Assembly: GCA_021414005.1 (NCBI GenBank) | Contig: JAIOPH010000019.1 | Span: 124,001 to 188,000 of the forward strand | Direction of reading: 5' to 3' | DNA from: Chthoniobacter sp. | Lineage (GTDB): Bacteria > Verrucomicrobiota > Verrucomicrobiia > Chthoniobacterales > Chthoniobacteraceae | DNA: 64,000 bases | In this document: positions 1 through 10,687 of the stretch, one piece after another | How the letters are laid out: every line of letters starts with the position of its first letter | Numbering within the stretch: the first letter of the stretch is position 1 | Position numbers and translations under genes: made by a program | The notes under the pieces: generated by a model | What the model was told of the DNA's origin: nothing | What the model saw: only the letters and a program-made list of their open reading frames with translations | Database searches by the model: none

Positions 1-3000
1 GCGAACCGCTGGCTGCGCCGCTGGTGAAGACCACCGTCGAGCCTGCGCCGATCGTCAGCGAACTGAGCGTCTGGCTCACGCTGCCAAATTTCAGTTTCGT
101 GCCGGTACCGGCCACCGCCACCACGGACTGTCCAGGGGCCGTGCCGAGGACACCGTTCACATTGGTCGTGCCGCCATTGGCATTCAGGATGTCGTAGCCC
201 TGCACCGCATTGTCGAGGTTTACGGTGCCGGCACCCGTCTTGGTCAGGCCGCCGGTCGTGGCGGTGCCACTGATCGCTCCCGTGAGGATGGCGTCTGTCG
301 TGGCGGTGCCGTTGTCCACCTGCAAGGTGCGGACCGAAGCTCCCAAGGTCAGGGCATTGGAGACCGTCACCGTTTTGTCGGCTGACGCGGCACCGAGGAT
401 CAGCGTCTGGCCATTAAGTCCGGTGCTGGCCGTTCCCCAATCCACGGTTCCACCGCCGCCAAAATTCACCGTGGCGTCGGTCCCGTAGGCCGCAAAGCCA
501 CCAGCGCCGGCGAAAGTCACGTCAGTGGCGGCGGTGTTCAGGCTGCGGGTGAAGCTGCTGTTGCCACTGCCCAGGCCAATGATCCCGCCGTTGAAGGTCA
601 GGTTACTCGTACCACCTGCGGTGGCGACACCGCCGGGCAGGGCGTTGGCACTTTCCAGCCGCAAGATACCGCCGCTGACGGTGGTCACGCCGGTGTAGCC
701 ATTCGCCACGTTGAGCGTCGTGACACCCCCGGAGACCGTGACGGACAGGTTCCCTGCTCCATCGTTCATTCCATTGGTGCTCACATTGATGGCTCCCGGG
801 CCGGCAAAAGTGAGGGTCCGGACCGCAGCGGCCGACACCCCGCCCGTGAGGTTGAGGGCGTTGGCACCGGTGGTGGCAACCTGCAGAATGGATGAGTCCC
901 TGCTGACCGTGATGGCACCGGAGAAAGTCGTCGAGGCATTCACATTGCCACCAATGGCGTAGGCAGCGGCATTATTGCCGATGGCACCACCCAGATTGAT
1001 GGCGTTTGCAATGTTGATTGCTGCCGCGTTGGTTAGCAATTGCGGCGCGTCGGCAATCAGCGAGGCACCATTGCCCACGAGGACGCCGGAGCTTCCACCG
1101 CTGCCCAGTGCGTTGCTGTTGTTCACATAGATGGTCCCGGCGGAGATCGTCGTGCCATTCGTGAAGGTGCCCACGCCTTGCAGAGTCAGGCTGCCCGCAC
1201 CCGCCTTCTTCAATGTCAAGGCCGTTGAGCTTGGAGTGATTGCCCCCGTGATGATGGTGTTGCCGGTTCCGCCGAAGGTTACGGTTTCGCCACCGCTCGT
1301 ATTACCACTGGTGTAACTGGCCAGAGTCAGGGTTCCAGTGCCGGCAATATTGTTGGTGTAAGTCGGGGTGGCCACCGCCGTGCTGGCGTTGCCGGTGACC
1401 GCGCCCATGCTCAGGCTGGTGTTGTTCGCACCGGTGAAGGTAATCGCATAACCTGCCGCCGTCGAACTGGATCCAAGCGTGCCGATGGTCATCGTCTTGG
1501 CCACCACACTCACGGTTGCCTGATCCACATTGATCGTGGCACCACCGGCCGTGGTGCTGACCGCATAACTCGAGCTGTCACTGGCTTTCACGAAGCTGGT
1601 GCTGACGTCGCCCCGTAAACTGAGCGTCCCCGCCCCGCTAAGGCTAATCCCGCTCGTGCTGCCAAACGCATTCGCGCCGATGCCCGCAAGGACGCCGTTG
1701 GTAATCGCGGTCGCACCCGTGTAAGCGTTGGTCCCGGCAAGCACTGAAGTGTTAACACTGTTTTGCGTGAACGTCGTCCCGGTGCCGGCAATAATTCCCG
1801 TGCTGCTCTCCGAGAAGATGCCGCTGCCGCCGACCGTGATGTTTGACCCGGTCAATGAACCCGTCAGACTCAGCGTGCCGCCATTAACGGCGGTCGCGCC
1901 GGTGTAGGTGTTGGCCGCGCTCAGGATGGTGGTGCCACTGCCCGCGATGGTCAGCGAATTCGCACCCGCCACCACGCCGCCGACGGCCAGAGTCTTACCG
2001 GAACCAACCGTCCATGTCTGGTTGGCCCCGAGAAACACCCTGGCATTGATGGTCGCGTCCTCGTTGGCACTGATGGCACTGAGGCTCCCCGTGCCGGTGC
2101 TGTTCAGCGTCACGAAATTACCATCGCTGGCGATGGTGACGGGGGTCGTGTCGTTAAAGGTCAGACTGTTGAGCGTCATGCTGTTGCCCAGCACAATGCC
2201 GCTTTGCTGCGTCTCGCCGACGTTGAAGAACACGTTGCTGGCAGAACCGGGAACCACACCCGTGGCGGTGTAGCTGCCGGGATCAGTCGAGGACCAGTTG
2301 CTCACGGGCGAGCCTGTGGCCGTGGAGAAGGCCATCGCGTTATCCTGACCTGCGGTGTTGATTCCGGTCAGGATGTTACCGGTCCAGTAGGCGCTCGTCA
2401 AAACCGGGACTCCCGGAGTGAAGCCCGTAATCTGCAGCGTGGTGGCACTGCTGCTCAGCGTCGCGGTGTAGTTGGTGTTATTCGCGATGAAGTAGTTTGG
2501 CGTGTTGACCCCGCTGGGCATGCTCAACAGCGTCTGCGCCGTGGTCGCGGCCGCACCGAGCAGGTAGTTGATGCTGACGCCGACATTGAAGCCGGCTGTG
2601 GAAGTGAGCGCGGCCGTGGACGTGATCCTGTCGGCAAGATTGTTGCCGAGGTCGAAGGTCAGGTTCGACCCATTGTTCAGCGTGAGGCCGCCGTTGGCGG
2701 TGGTGGCGCGGGCGGTGCCGTCGGCGATACTCAGGGAACCAGAGGTGTTCACCGTTACCGCGCCCGTCGTGGGCAGGTTTAGGTTGCCGGAAAGGAGGAC
2801 CGCGCCCGTATTGATGGTGGTTCCACCCGTGTGGGTGAGCAAGCCGCTCAAGGTCAGGATGCCCGGTTTGGTCTTCGTGAGGTTACCCGAACCGGTGATC
2901 GGCGAGCTAATGGTCGAGTTGAAAGTATTCGTATCAATCGTGCCGGTGCCGCTCAGATTAATGTAGCCGCCAGTAACCAGGGTGACGTTGTTGGCCGTGG

Positions 3001-6000
3001 CCAGCAAGGTTCCGCCGTTAATATTCAGCGCGTTGGTGATCGCGCCGAGCCCCCAGGTGTTGTTGGTGGCTACAGTGGCACCACTCAAAATGTTGAGAGG
3101 ATTATTTCCGGCACCCATGCTCACTGCGCCAGTGTTATTGATCCGCCCGCCATTGCTAACAGTGATTGCATTGAATTGACCGCTCGATCCGCTATTGATT
3201 CCGCCGACGTTCCAAACCGTATTGGTTCCATCGACAAGAATTGGGTTGTAATTAGCTCCACTAAAAAAACCAATGTAAACGGATTGCGTTGTCAGCGTGC
3301 CGCCATTGAGAACATTGATGCTGTTGTTGACACCCCTGTCCCCCAGATCTCCCGTTTGAGAAAAAAACATTGAAGAGCCCGCCCCAGTCACGGTAAGGGT
3401 ATTGCCGCTCTGGCCGTTGTTAGGGTTGCCACTACCGCCGGCGATCCACCAACTTCCGCCGACACTCGCCGTCGCTCCGCCGCTGACCGTGAACGAACTG
3501 CCATAGCCCGAGCCAAGGCCCACCGTTGCCTGACCTCCGATGCTGAGGTTCGACCCGACACCATCAACCGTCACGCTGTTGCGGGCCCCGGCGCCAGCGC
3601 CAACGAAGGCGTTGCCGCTGACCGACATTGTAGAGCCCTTTTGGATAAGCAGCGAATTGGCACTGCCGCCAGTTCCGACGGTTAGAGAGCCGGTGTTGGT
3701 GAACGTCGCGTTGCTGCCCACGGTGGCACCGCCGACGGTGACGCTGTTGTTGTTGGCACCGGCATTTACGCCAAGTGTGAGGCCGGCTGCGGTGACGTTG
3801 CCACCCGTGGTGACGCTCAAGCTGTCACCCGAACCAAAATTGCCAACAGTGAGGGCGGCGGTATTGGTCCACTTGGAGCCGGTTCCCGTAACCGTCGCGC
3901 TAACGCTCAATCCGGCGCTGGAGGGGCCGTAATTGCCCACAAAGCCGGCGGCGTTGGAAAGGGTGCCGCCGCTGTTGATGGTGAACGAAGCTCCGTTGAC
4001 GTAGGCGGCACCGGTGATGGTGCTCGCCCCAGTCAGGGTCAGTGCGCCGGGACCAGCGTAGGTCAGGGCCGTGGCGTTGGCCCCATTGTTGCCGATCGGG
4101 GCGGATATGGTCAGGCCGCCGCTGTTATACTGGTGGATAACCAGGTCATAGGCACCGCTGGTGTTGCCTGCGGTCAACCGGGTGGCGCCCGTCGTGCCGC
4201 TGATGGTAAAGGCGTTGGTGCCCGTGACCAGCAGGCCCCCGTTGTTGACGACGAGCTGATTAGTGCCGAGAGCCAGCGAGTCCCCGGCCGCAGGGACTTC
4301 GATTTTCAGGCTGTTGGTGGTGCGTCCGCCGGTCAGGGTCGTCGCGGCACCGCCATTGGCCTGGATGCGGGAATTGTCCGTGTCGGTCCCGGCCGCGAGA
4401 GCCAAGGCACTGTAACCGCTGTAAGCGGAAAGGGTGAAGGGCGATCCTCCGGAGGCGGTGGTGGCAAAGTCGTAGCCGGTATTCGCCGTGCCATTGCCGA
4501 AGACCACACGTCCGCCATAGACACCCGTCGCATCCTTGTTGGTCGTCGTGGTGATGGTTCCCGCGCCGGTCCCGGCACCGACCGGTGCACCCACGAGCAG
4601 GCTGCTACCGACCGAAGTCGAGGTAATCGTGCCGAGGATCAGGGCCGTGGTGGTACCGTTGTTGGGATCAACAAGAATCTGGCCGCTGCCATTGCTGACG
4701 GTGACGTTACCGAGCGTCTGGCTGGTGGCATTGGTGGTGTTGCCTCTAATGAGGACCGTGCCGCCGTTCATCGTGACCGCCTGGCTGGGCAGCAGATTCG
4801 TCGGCGAAGCCATGTTGGTGTAGTCGATCAGCAGGGTGCCTCCGTTGGCGACAAGGCCGCCCGCGCCGGTGCTGGCGGCGGTGCCGGCAAACGCGAGGGT
4901 CCCCGCAAAGACCGTCGTGGCCCCGGCATAGGTGTTGGCGCCGTTGAGCGTCCACGTGCCGGTGCCGTCCTTCGCCACCGATGTGGTGGTGACCGTGCCG
5001 CTCACGGTGCCGCCAGCCACGCCTCCCAAGGTCAGGGCTTGCGCGCCCGTGATGCTGTTGGCCGCGGTGTTAAAGGTCAGGCTGCCCGCGTCGGAATTGA
5101 TCCTCGTCGCGCCTGCCAGCGTCACCGTGCCCTGCCAGACGTTGGCGCCGCTGATGTTGCGCAGCGCACCATCATTGGCTAGACCCGAAGCGGTCAGCGA
5201 GAGCGTTTCCCCACCCACCGTAATGCCGGTGCCGTGCTGCAACTGCAATGCTGCACCCGAACTCACCGTAGTGCCCGCCACAATCGTTCCGAGCGCCGTG
5301 TCGTTTTGAATGTTGAGGATGCCGGCATTCACAGCCGTCGCCCCGGTGAAGCCGTTTCCGCCCGTCAGAGTCAGCGTGCCGACGTTGATCTTGGTCAAAC
5401 CGCTCGTCCCCGAGGCCGCCAGCGCGCTCGCGAGAGTGACGGACTGGTTGTTCGTGTCGATGCTATAGGCATTGTTGCCCGAGGTGGTGAAGCGGCTGGA
5501 ATAGTCGAAGGTGTTGCCCGCCGAAAATTGCAGGGTGCCGCCGTTGAAAATGATGGAGCCGGCGGGCACCGTCGGATTGCCCAGCGGGCCGGAAGTGCCT
5601 GCCGTTTCCGTGCCGGAGATCCGGATGGTGCCGCCGGTCAGGGTCGTCGTTCCCGTATAGGTGTTGGTGCCATTCAGGGCCACAAGGCCAGCGTTAGTCT
5701 TGGTGACCGCAGCCGCGCCGAGCAGGTTGGCTGCAATGATGGCATTGCCCGAGGTATTGCTGAACGCATAAGAGGTGCTGGTCAGGGTGCCGGTCTGAAT
5801 GGTGTTGAAATGTGTGCCAGATACCGCAGAAACGCTGACTGCGCCGACCGTCTGAGTCGTTCCCGCCAAGTCCACCATGCCGCCGCCGAGAGTCAGGGCC
5901 GCAGCATTACCGAGCGTCCCGGAGCCGCTAATCAGCACCGCACCGTTGGTGATATTCGTAGTGCCGGTATAGGTGTTGGCTCCGGTCAGCGTCACGGCAC

Positions 6001-9000
6001 CACCGTTGCCGCTCATGGCAAAGCCAGCGCCGCCACTGACCAATAAGTTGGCCCCAATCGTGGCATTGCCCGAAGTGTTGCTCGCGGCATACGAGGTGCC
6101 GGTAAGGCTGCCGTTGGCGATGGTATTGCCACCGAGGAGGGAAGCGGTCGGGATACTCACTGCACCAACATTCGTGGTAAGCCCACCCAGATCAACGAAG
6201 CCGCCGCTCAGGGTAAGGTTCGTGTTACTCGCAAGCGCACCGGAACCGCTCAAGGTGAGGGAGCCGAAATTGGCAAAGAAATTGGATACTGTATTGGCCG
6301 GGATGCTGGACACGGTAATGGCCGTACCCGTGAGGGTGCCGGTGACATTGAGCACGCCGCCCAGGATCGTCGTCGCCCCGCTATAGTTGTTGGTCCCGGA
6401 AAGGATCAGCGTGTTAGCTCCCAGCTTGGTCAGACCGCGCGTGCTGGTCACATTGGTGCCATAGGTGAAATTCCCCGCCGTCGTATCAATGCCCACATTG
6501 GACGTGGCGTTGTTGCTCACGTTGGTCATGGTCCCGGCAAAGAGCGCGTCCACATCCGCGCTGCCGAAAAAGCCCGCGCCACCCACGCCCAGACCGAGCG
6601 TGGTGCTGGCGTTGACCGTGGTAACACCAACGGAAGGCTTGGCATTGGTGTTGAGGAAGGTCAGCACGCCGGCCGTGACGGTCGCACCACCCGTATAGGT
6701 GTTGGTGCCGGAGAGATTCGTAATGCCTGCGCCCGTCTGGCTGAGCGAACCGACACCCGAGATGGCCGCATAGGTGTCAATGATGCCCGAGCCCTGACCA
6801 AAGGCCAGCGTCCCGGCGTTCACCGCAAGAGCCCCGGTGAAGGTATTGGTGCCCGAGAGCGTCAGGGTACCCGCCCCGTTCTTAATCAGGCCGCCGCTGC
6901 TGGTGGCTGCGGGAGTGATGGCATTGAAAGTGGCCGAAGTGCCACTCCCGCCTGTGCCAAAGCCGCCTCCAAGCGCCGCCGTCACGGTGCCGACGTAACC
7001 AACGCCAGGATTCGTAACGGTTACGGCGGAAACCGCGCCGCCGCTAACGTCGGCATAAGCCGTCGCGCCCAGCCCCCTAACCGTCAGCGCGGGCAAACCG
7101 GAGACCGTGGCATTCTGCGAAATTGTCACCGAGTTGGTCCCCACGATGGCCGTGATGATGGATCCGGTGGGAATGCCCGTGCCGCTGATCGCCTGCCCAA
7201 TGAACATCTTCGCAAAGTCCGTGGCCCCGATGCCCGTGACGGCGTTGCTCCCGCTCGTCACCGTCCCGGTGGAAGCCACGTAACCCGAGTCGGTGATCGT
7301 CACAATCGGTGCGCCGGTATAGCCACTGCCGCCGGTCGCGAGCGAAAGACTGGTCACACCGCTCCCGGTCGGAGCCAGCATATTGCTATTGAGCGCAGTA
7401 TTGCTTCCGTTCGTATCCATCACAATGCCGCCGGCATACGAGGCAAAGGCACCGTTCACATAGCTCTGAAAAGTCGAGGTCGCCGCCAGCGTGCCATTGT
7501 AGAAATTCGCATTGACACCTGGGCTCAACTTGACCGTGCCGCCGTTATAGTTCGCAATAATCCGAAAGTTGCCCTGACCCGAAATCGCCTGTTCTTTGGT
7601 TAGAATCGTCCCAGCATCGAAGTTCATGACGATGAACGACGCACCGGCGGCTCCTCCCCCACGCCCCCAAGCGAGCGTCGAAGCGGTATTGTCGATCAAA
7701 CCACCTGCAACATTCAACACCGTGCTGAAACTATTCCGGTCACCGAGGTTGAATGTCCCGGAGGTGCTCTTGTTCAGCGTCCCCCCCGTGATCGTGATCT
7801 CGCTTGATCCGCCACCATTGCGAGCGGTCATGATTTGTCCTGTGTTCAGAGTGCCCCCAGTGATACGGAGCAGGCCCTGACTGCCACCATTGAGGAGATT
7901 CATACTACCCGTGCCGGCAGCGTTACCACCCAAGCTAGTGACCACACCGCCCGTAATGTTCAGCATGCCGTAACCGCCGTTGCCAATGCCGAAATGCTGG
8001 TCATCGCCACCAGACGCATTGCGCACGACTAACGATCCGCCGCTGCTGACGTTGACCACGCCATTCATACCGCCTCCGCTGAAATACTCGATGTCCACAT
8101 CACCGGCGACGTTCAGCACACCGTTAACCGGCAATAGGCTGTTGGCTCCCATGTAGGTTTTTTTGCTGCCTGCGGCAAAAGTGAGCGTGGCACCGTTGTT
8201 CACCGTGGTCGTGCCTTGATAGGCGGCGGTGCCGTTGATCTGCACCGTGCCGGTCCCCGCAATGGTTAGGCCCGCGCCGCCGGTCACATTGCCGATGGTG
8301 CCGCCAATGGTCAGGGTTTTGGTGGCTGCGGTGGTCCAAGTTTGGCTCGCTCCCAAGATCACGCCGGCATTGATAGTGGCATTTTCATTGGTGCTGATCG
8401 CGCTCGAAGCTCCCGTGCCGGTACTGAGAAGCGTGACGGCGTTGCCCGCACCCAGGGTCACAGGCGTGGCATCGCCGAAAGTCACGCTGTTCACGGTCAT
8501 GTCCGCCCCGAGCACAATGTTGCTCTGCTGCGTCGCGCCGGTGCCGGAGAAGACCACATTGGCCGCGGATCCGGGCACCAAGCCCGTGGCCGTATAGCTG
8601 CCGGAGGTCGTGGACCAGTTGCTCACCGTGCCATTGGAAAGCGCCATGGCATTGTCCACGCCCGCCGTGTTCGCGCCGGCGAGGGTGTTGCCATACCAGA
8701 AGGCATTGTTGACCAAGGCGGTCCCGGGAGTTTGGGCTCCGATGCTCACGGCGATATCACTCGGGGCCAGCGTCGCCGTGTAGTTCGTGTTATTGGCGAG
8801 GAAATAGAGGGCTCCTCCACTGGTCAACCCGCCCCCCGAATTGAGCAGCGCGGCTCCCGCACCGGTGGGGCTGGTGTTATTCAGTTGGATGCCGATGATT
8901 CCGGCCGCCGTCGCGGTGGTCGAGGTCAAGTTGTCCAGCGCCCCGGCATTCCAATCGAAGACCAAAGTCGCACCAGTTCCGAGAGTCAGGCTGGCCGCCG

Positions 9001-10687
9001 TGGTGTTGCGGGCGGTGCCATCGGCGAGGCTAAAGGTGCCGCCGCCATTGACGGCCAGCGCACCAGTTCCCGGCATGTTAAACGCCCCGGACAGGAGCAG
9101 GGTGCCGTTATTGACCGTGGTGCCGCCGGTGTAAGTCGGAGCGGCGGAAAGCGTCAGCTTGCCGAAACCCGATTTCGTCAGACTCGTCCCGGCACCCGCG
9201 AGCGCTGTGGCAAACGTCACATCGCGACTATTGGTGTCGATCTTGATTGTCTGGCTGCCTCCGGCGCTGAACCGGCCAGAGTAGTCATTGGCGTTCTGCG
9301 GCGAGTATTGGAGCGTGCCGCCGGTGAAAAGGATGGTGCCGGCTGCGGCGGCGGTCTGTTTGCCCAGCGGACCAGACGTGCCGGCTGTTTCCGCGGTGCC
9401 CAGCAGTACCGTTCCCGCGGCGAGCGTCGAATTGCCGGTGTAGGCGTTCGCGGCAAAGAGCGCGAGCGTCCCTGAGCCGTCCTTGGTCAAGCCGCCGGCC
9501 CCAGTGCCAATGCTGGAATTGATCGCGACATCGCCGGTACCGCCAACGGTCAGTAGGAAGGTCGAATTGGTCCCGGCCCCACCATTCAGAATGAGCCGAC
9601 CGGCATCCGAGTTAATGCGCGACGCCGACGCGAGGGTCACCGCGCCGTTCCAAACATTGACCCCGGACATATTCCGCAAGGCTCCGTCGCTCGAAATACC
9701 CGTCCCGTTGAGAGTCAGCGCCTCCGCCAACGTCGAGATATTGCCTTGGATCTGCAGCGCGCCTCCGCTGCTCACGGTCGTGCCGGCGCCGGTGGTTCCC
9801 AGCGCGATGGCGTTGCGGATATTCAGCACGCCGCCGGTGTTCACCGTGGTCGCGCCCGTGTAGGTATTGGAACCGCTCAATGTGGCTGTCCCGGTGACGG
9901 AAAGGGTGTTGCCCGTATTGATGCCGATCGTGCCCGTCGCGCTCTCCGTCAAAGTGGCCCCACTGGCCACCGTGATGTTGCCGGCACCGCCCAAAAGGCC
10001 GCTCAGGCTCAGGGTTCCGGCCGTCACGGTGGTCGCACCGGAGTAAGTGTTGGACCCAGAGAGATTTAGTTGACCCGAGGCGTTGTTCATCGTGATGCCG
10101 CCCGCGCCGGAGACGTTGCCGGAGACCGTGACCGTGCCCGCGCCGTTGACCGTGAGCAGGTTTCCGCCGTTGGTCACCGTGCCGCTGACGGTCAGCGTCT
10201 TGGTCGTCGCCGCAGTCCAGCTTTCTGCACCGCCCATGATCACATTCGCGGTGATGGCCGCCGAATCATTCGCCGCGATACCGGCCGTGCCGATGGTGAG
10301 CGTCTCCGCCCCGGTGGGCGCGATCGTGTAGGTGCCAAGGAACGCCGTGCTGAAGGTCAACCCGGTGGCCGTAATGTTCGTCCCGAGGGAAATGGTGCCT
10401 GCCGTCCCGCTGGCTCCCCCGCCGAAGGTGACGGTGTCCGCCGCAGTGAAAGCGATGTTGTTCGCCCCGGCATCGGTGGTCCAGTTGCCATTCGTCGTAT
10501 TCCACGTACCAGCGCCATCGGTAATGGCTCCGTCGCCGACTCCGACGGTGCCGGGAGTGATGTCCCAAGCCACGGCAGCGGCGCGGGCTGCGGGGTTGCC
10601 GAGGAGGGCGACGGCGCAGGCGGCAGCGATACTGCCAGCGAGGATGCGGCGTTTATTTTGGCGGGTGAAGGTAGTAGTGGTTTTCAT
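1..10687 (-). CDS. Giant secreted autotransporter-associated beta-strand-repeat adhesin (C-terminus beyond window)
   Basis: The frame opens at an ATG whose first base is 10687 and stays open to the window edge, giving at least 3562 codons with the stop outside. Frame was spot-checked at several points. The first ~40 residues are a long signal peptide: basic MKTTTTFTRQNKRR, a hydrophobic Ala/Leu stretch, then ARAAA. The rest is low-complexity Gly/Thr/Asn/Ala/Ser sequence with dozens of repeats of the type LTKxGxGTLTLSGTNTYTG and TTVxxGTL, the signature of the autotransporter-associated beta strand repeat family (PF12951). A parallel beta-helix surface adhesin is the likely form. Three related head modules recur at roughly residues 75-210, 630-800 and 2740-2910. 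Whether it ends in an autotransporter barrel or a sorting signal cannot be seen. The specific ligand is unknown. Confidence 0.9.
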   Translation of the reverse strand, partial: MKTTTTFTRQNKRRILAGSIAAACAVALLGNPAARAAAVAWDITPGTVGVGDGAITDGAGTWNTTNGNWTTDAGANNIAFTAADTVTFGGGASGTAGTISLGTNITATGLTFSTAFLGTYTIAPTGAETLTIGTAGIAANDSAAITANVIMGGAESWTAATTKTLTVSGTVTNGGNLLTVNGAGTVTVSGNVSGAGGITMNNASGQLNLSGSNTYSGATTVTAGTLSLSGLLGGAGNITVASGATLTESATGTIGINTGNTLSVTGTATLSGSNTYTGATTVNTGGVLNIRNAIALGTTGAGTTVSSGGALQIQGNISTLAEALTLNGTGISSDGALRNMSGVNVWNGAVTLASASRINSDAGRLILNGGAGTNSTFLLTVGGTGDVAINSSIGTGAGGLTKDGSGTLALFAANAYTGNSTLAAGTVLLGTAETAGTSGPLGKQTAAAAGTILFTGGTLQYSPQNANDYSGRFSAGGSQTIKIDTNSRDVTFATALAGAGTSLTKSGFGKLTLSAAPTYTGGTTVNNGTLLLSGAFNMPGTGALAVNGGGTFSLADGTARNTTAASLTLGTGATLVFDWNAGALDNLTSTTATAAGIIGIQLNNTSPTGAGAALLNSGGGLTSGGALYFLANNTNYTATLAPSDIAVSIGAQTPGTALVNNAFWYGNTLAGANTAGVDNAMALSNGTVSNWSTTSGSYTATGLVPGSAANVVFSGTGATQQSNIVLGADMTVNSVTFGDATPVTLGAGNAVTLLSTGTGASSAISTNENATINAGVILGASQTWTTAATKTLTIGGTIGNVTGGAGLTIAGTGTVQINGTAAYQGTTTVNNGATLTFAAGSKKTYMGANSLLPVNGVLNVAGDVDIEYFSGGGMNGVVNVSSGGSLVVRNASGGDDQHFGIGNGGYGMLNITGGVVTSLGGNAAGTGSMNLLNGGSQGLLRITGGTLNTGQIMTARNGGGSSEITITGGTLNKSTSGTFNLGDRNSFSTVLNVAGGLIDNTASTLAWGRGGGAAGASFIVMNFDAGTILTKEQAISGQGNFRIIANYNGGTVKLSPGVNANFYNGTLAATSTFQSYVNGAFASYAGGIVMDTNGSNTALNSNMLAPTGSGVTSLSLATGGSGYTGAPIVTITDSGYVASTGTVTSGSNAVTGIGATDFAKMFIGQAISGTGIPTGSIITAIVGTNSVTISQNATVSGLPALTVRGLGATAYADVSGGAVSAVTVTNPGVGYVGTVTAALGGGFGTGGSGTSATFNAITPAATSSGGLIKNGAGTLTLSGTNTFTGALAVNAGTLAFGQGSGIIDTYAAISGVGSLSQTGAGITNLSGTNTYTGGATVTAGVLTFLNTNAKPSVGVTTVNASTTLGLGVGGAGFFGSADVDALFAGTMTNVSNNATSNVGIDTTAGNFTYGTNVTSTRGLTKLGANTLILSGTNNYSGATTILGGVLNVTGTLTGTAITVSSIPANTVSNFFANFGSLTLSGSGALASNTNLTLSGGFVDLGGLTTNVGAVSIPTASLLGGNTIANGSLTGTSYAASNTSGNATIGANLLVSGGAGFAMSGNGGAVTLTGANTYTGTTNITNGAVLISGSGTLGNAAALTLGGGMVDLAGTTQTVGAVSVSAVSGTHFNTIQTGTLTSTSYAFSNTSGNAIIAANLLGAAAVTKTNAGLVALNGTNTYTGTTTLTGGTIRISGTETAGTSGPLGNPTVPAGSIIFNGGTLQFSAGNTFDYSSRFTTSGNNAYSIDTNNQSVTLASALAASGTSGLTKINVGTLTLTGGNGFTGATAVNAGILNIQNDTALGTIVAGTTVSSGAALQLQHGTGITVGGETLSLTASGLANDGALRNISGANVWQGTVTLAGATRINSDAGSLTFNTAANSITGAQALTLGGVAGGTVSGTVTTTSVAKDGTGTWTLNGANTYAGATTVFAGTLAFAGTAASTGAGGLVANGGTLLIDYTNMASPTNLLPSQAVTMNGGTVLIRGNTTNATSQTLGNVTVSNGSGQILVDPNNGTTTALILGTITSTSVGSSLLVGAPVGAGTGAGTITTTTNKDATGVYGGRVVFGNGTANTGYDFATTASGGSPFTLSAYSGYSALALAAGTDTDNSRIQANGGAATTLTGGRTTNSLKIEVPAAGDSLALGTNQLVVNNGGLLVTGTNAFTISGTTGATRLTAGNTSGAYDLVIHQYNSGGLTISAPIGNNGANATALTYAGPGALTLTGASTITGAAYVNGASFTINSGGTLSNAAGFVGNYGPSSAGLSVSATVTGTGSKWTNTAALTVGNFGSGDSLSVTTGGNVTAAGLTLGVNAGANNNSVTVGGATVGSNATFTNTGSLTVGTGGSANSLLIQKGSTMSVSGNAFVGAGAGARNSVTVDGVGSNLSIGGQATVGLGSGYGSSFTVSGGATASVGGSWWIAGGSGNPNNGQSGNTLTVTGAGSSMFFSQTGDLGDRGVNNSINVLNGGTLTTQSVYIGFFSGANYNPILVDGTNTVWNVGGINSGSSGQFNAITVSNGGRINNTGAVSMGAGNNPLNILSGATVATNNTWGLGAITNALNINGGTLLATANNVTLVTGGYINLSGTGTIDTNTFNSTISSPITGSGNLTKTKPGILTLSGLLTHTGGTTINTGAVLLSGNLNLPTTGAVTVNTSGSLSIADGTARATTANGGLTLNNGSNLTFDLGNNLADRITSTAALTSTAGFNVGVSINYLLGAAATTAQTLLSMPSGVNTPNYFIANNTNYTATLSSSATTLQITGFTPGVPVLTSAYWTGNILTGINTAGQDNAMAFSTATGSPVSNWSSTDPGSYTATGVVPGSASNVFFNVGETQQSGIVLGNSMTLNSLTFNDTTPVTIASDGNFVTLNSTGTGSLSAISANEDATINARVFLGANQTWTVGSGKTLAVGGVVAGANSLTIAGSGTTILSAANTYTGATAVNGGTLSLTGSLTGSNITVGGSGIFSESSTGIIAGTGTTFTQNSVNTSVLAGTNAYTGATAITNGVLAGIGANAFGSTSGISLSGAGTLSLRGDVSTSFVKASDSSSYAVSTTAGGATINVDQATVSVVAKTMTIGTLGSSSTAAGYAITFTGANNTSLSMGAVTGNASTAVATPTYTNNIAGTGTLTLASYTSGNTSGGETVTFGGTGNTIITGAITPSSTALTLKKAGAGSLTLQGVGTFTNGTTISAGTIYVNNSNALGSGGSSGVLVGNGASLIADAPQLLTNAAAINIANAINLGGAIGNNAAAYAIGGNVNASTTFSGAITVSRDSSILQVATTGANALNLTGGVSAAAVRTLTFAGPGAINVSTNGMNDGAGNLSVTVSGGVTTLNVANGYTGVTTVSGGILRLESANALPGGVATAGGTSNLTFNGGIIGLGSGNSSFTRSLNTAATDVTFAGAGGFAAYGTDATVNFGGGGTVDWGTASTGLNGQTLILGAASADKTVTVSNALTLGASVRTLQVDNGTATTDAILTGAISGTATTGGLTKTGAGTVNLDNAVQGYDILNANGGTTNVNGVLGTAPGQSVVAVAGTGTKLKFGSVSQTLSSLTIGAGSTVVFTSGAASGS

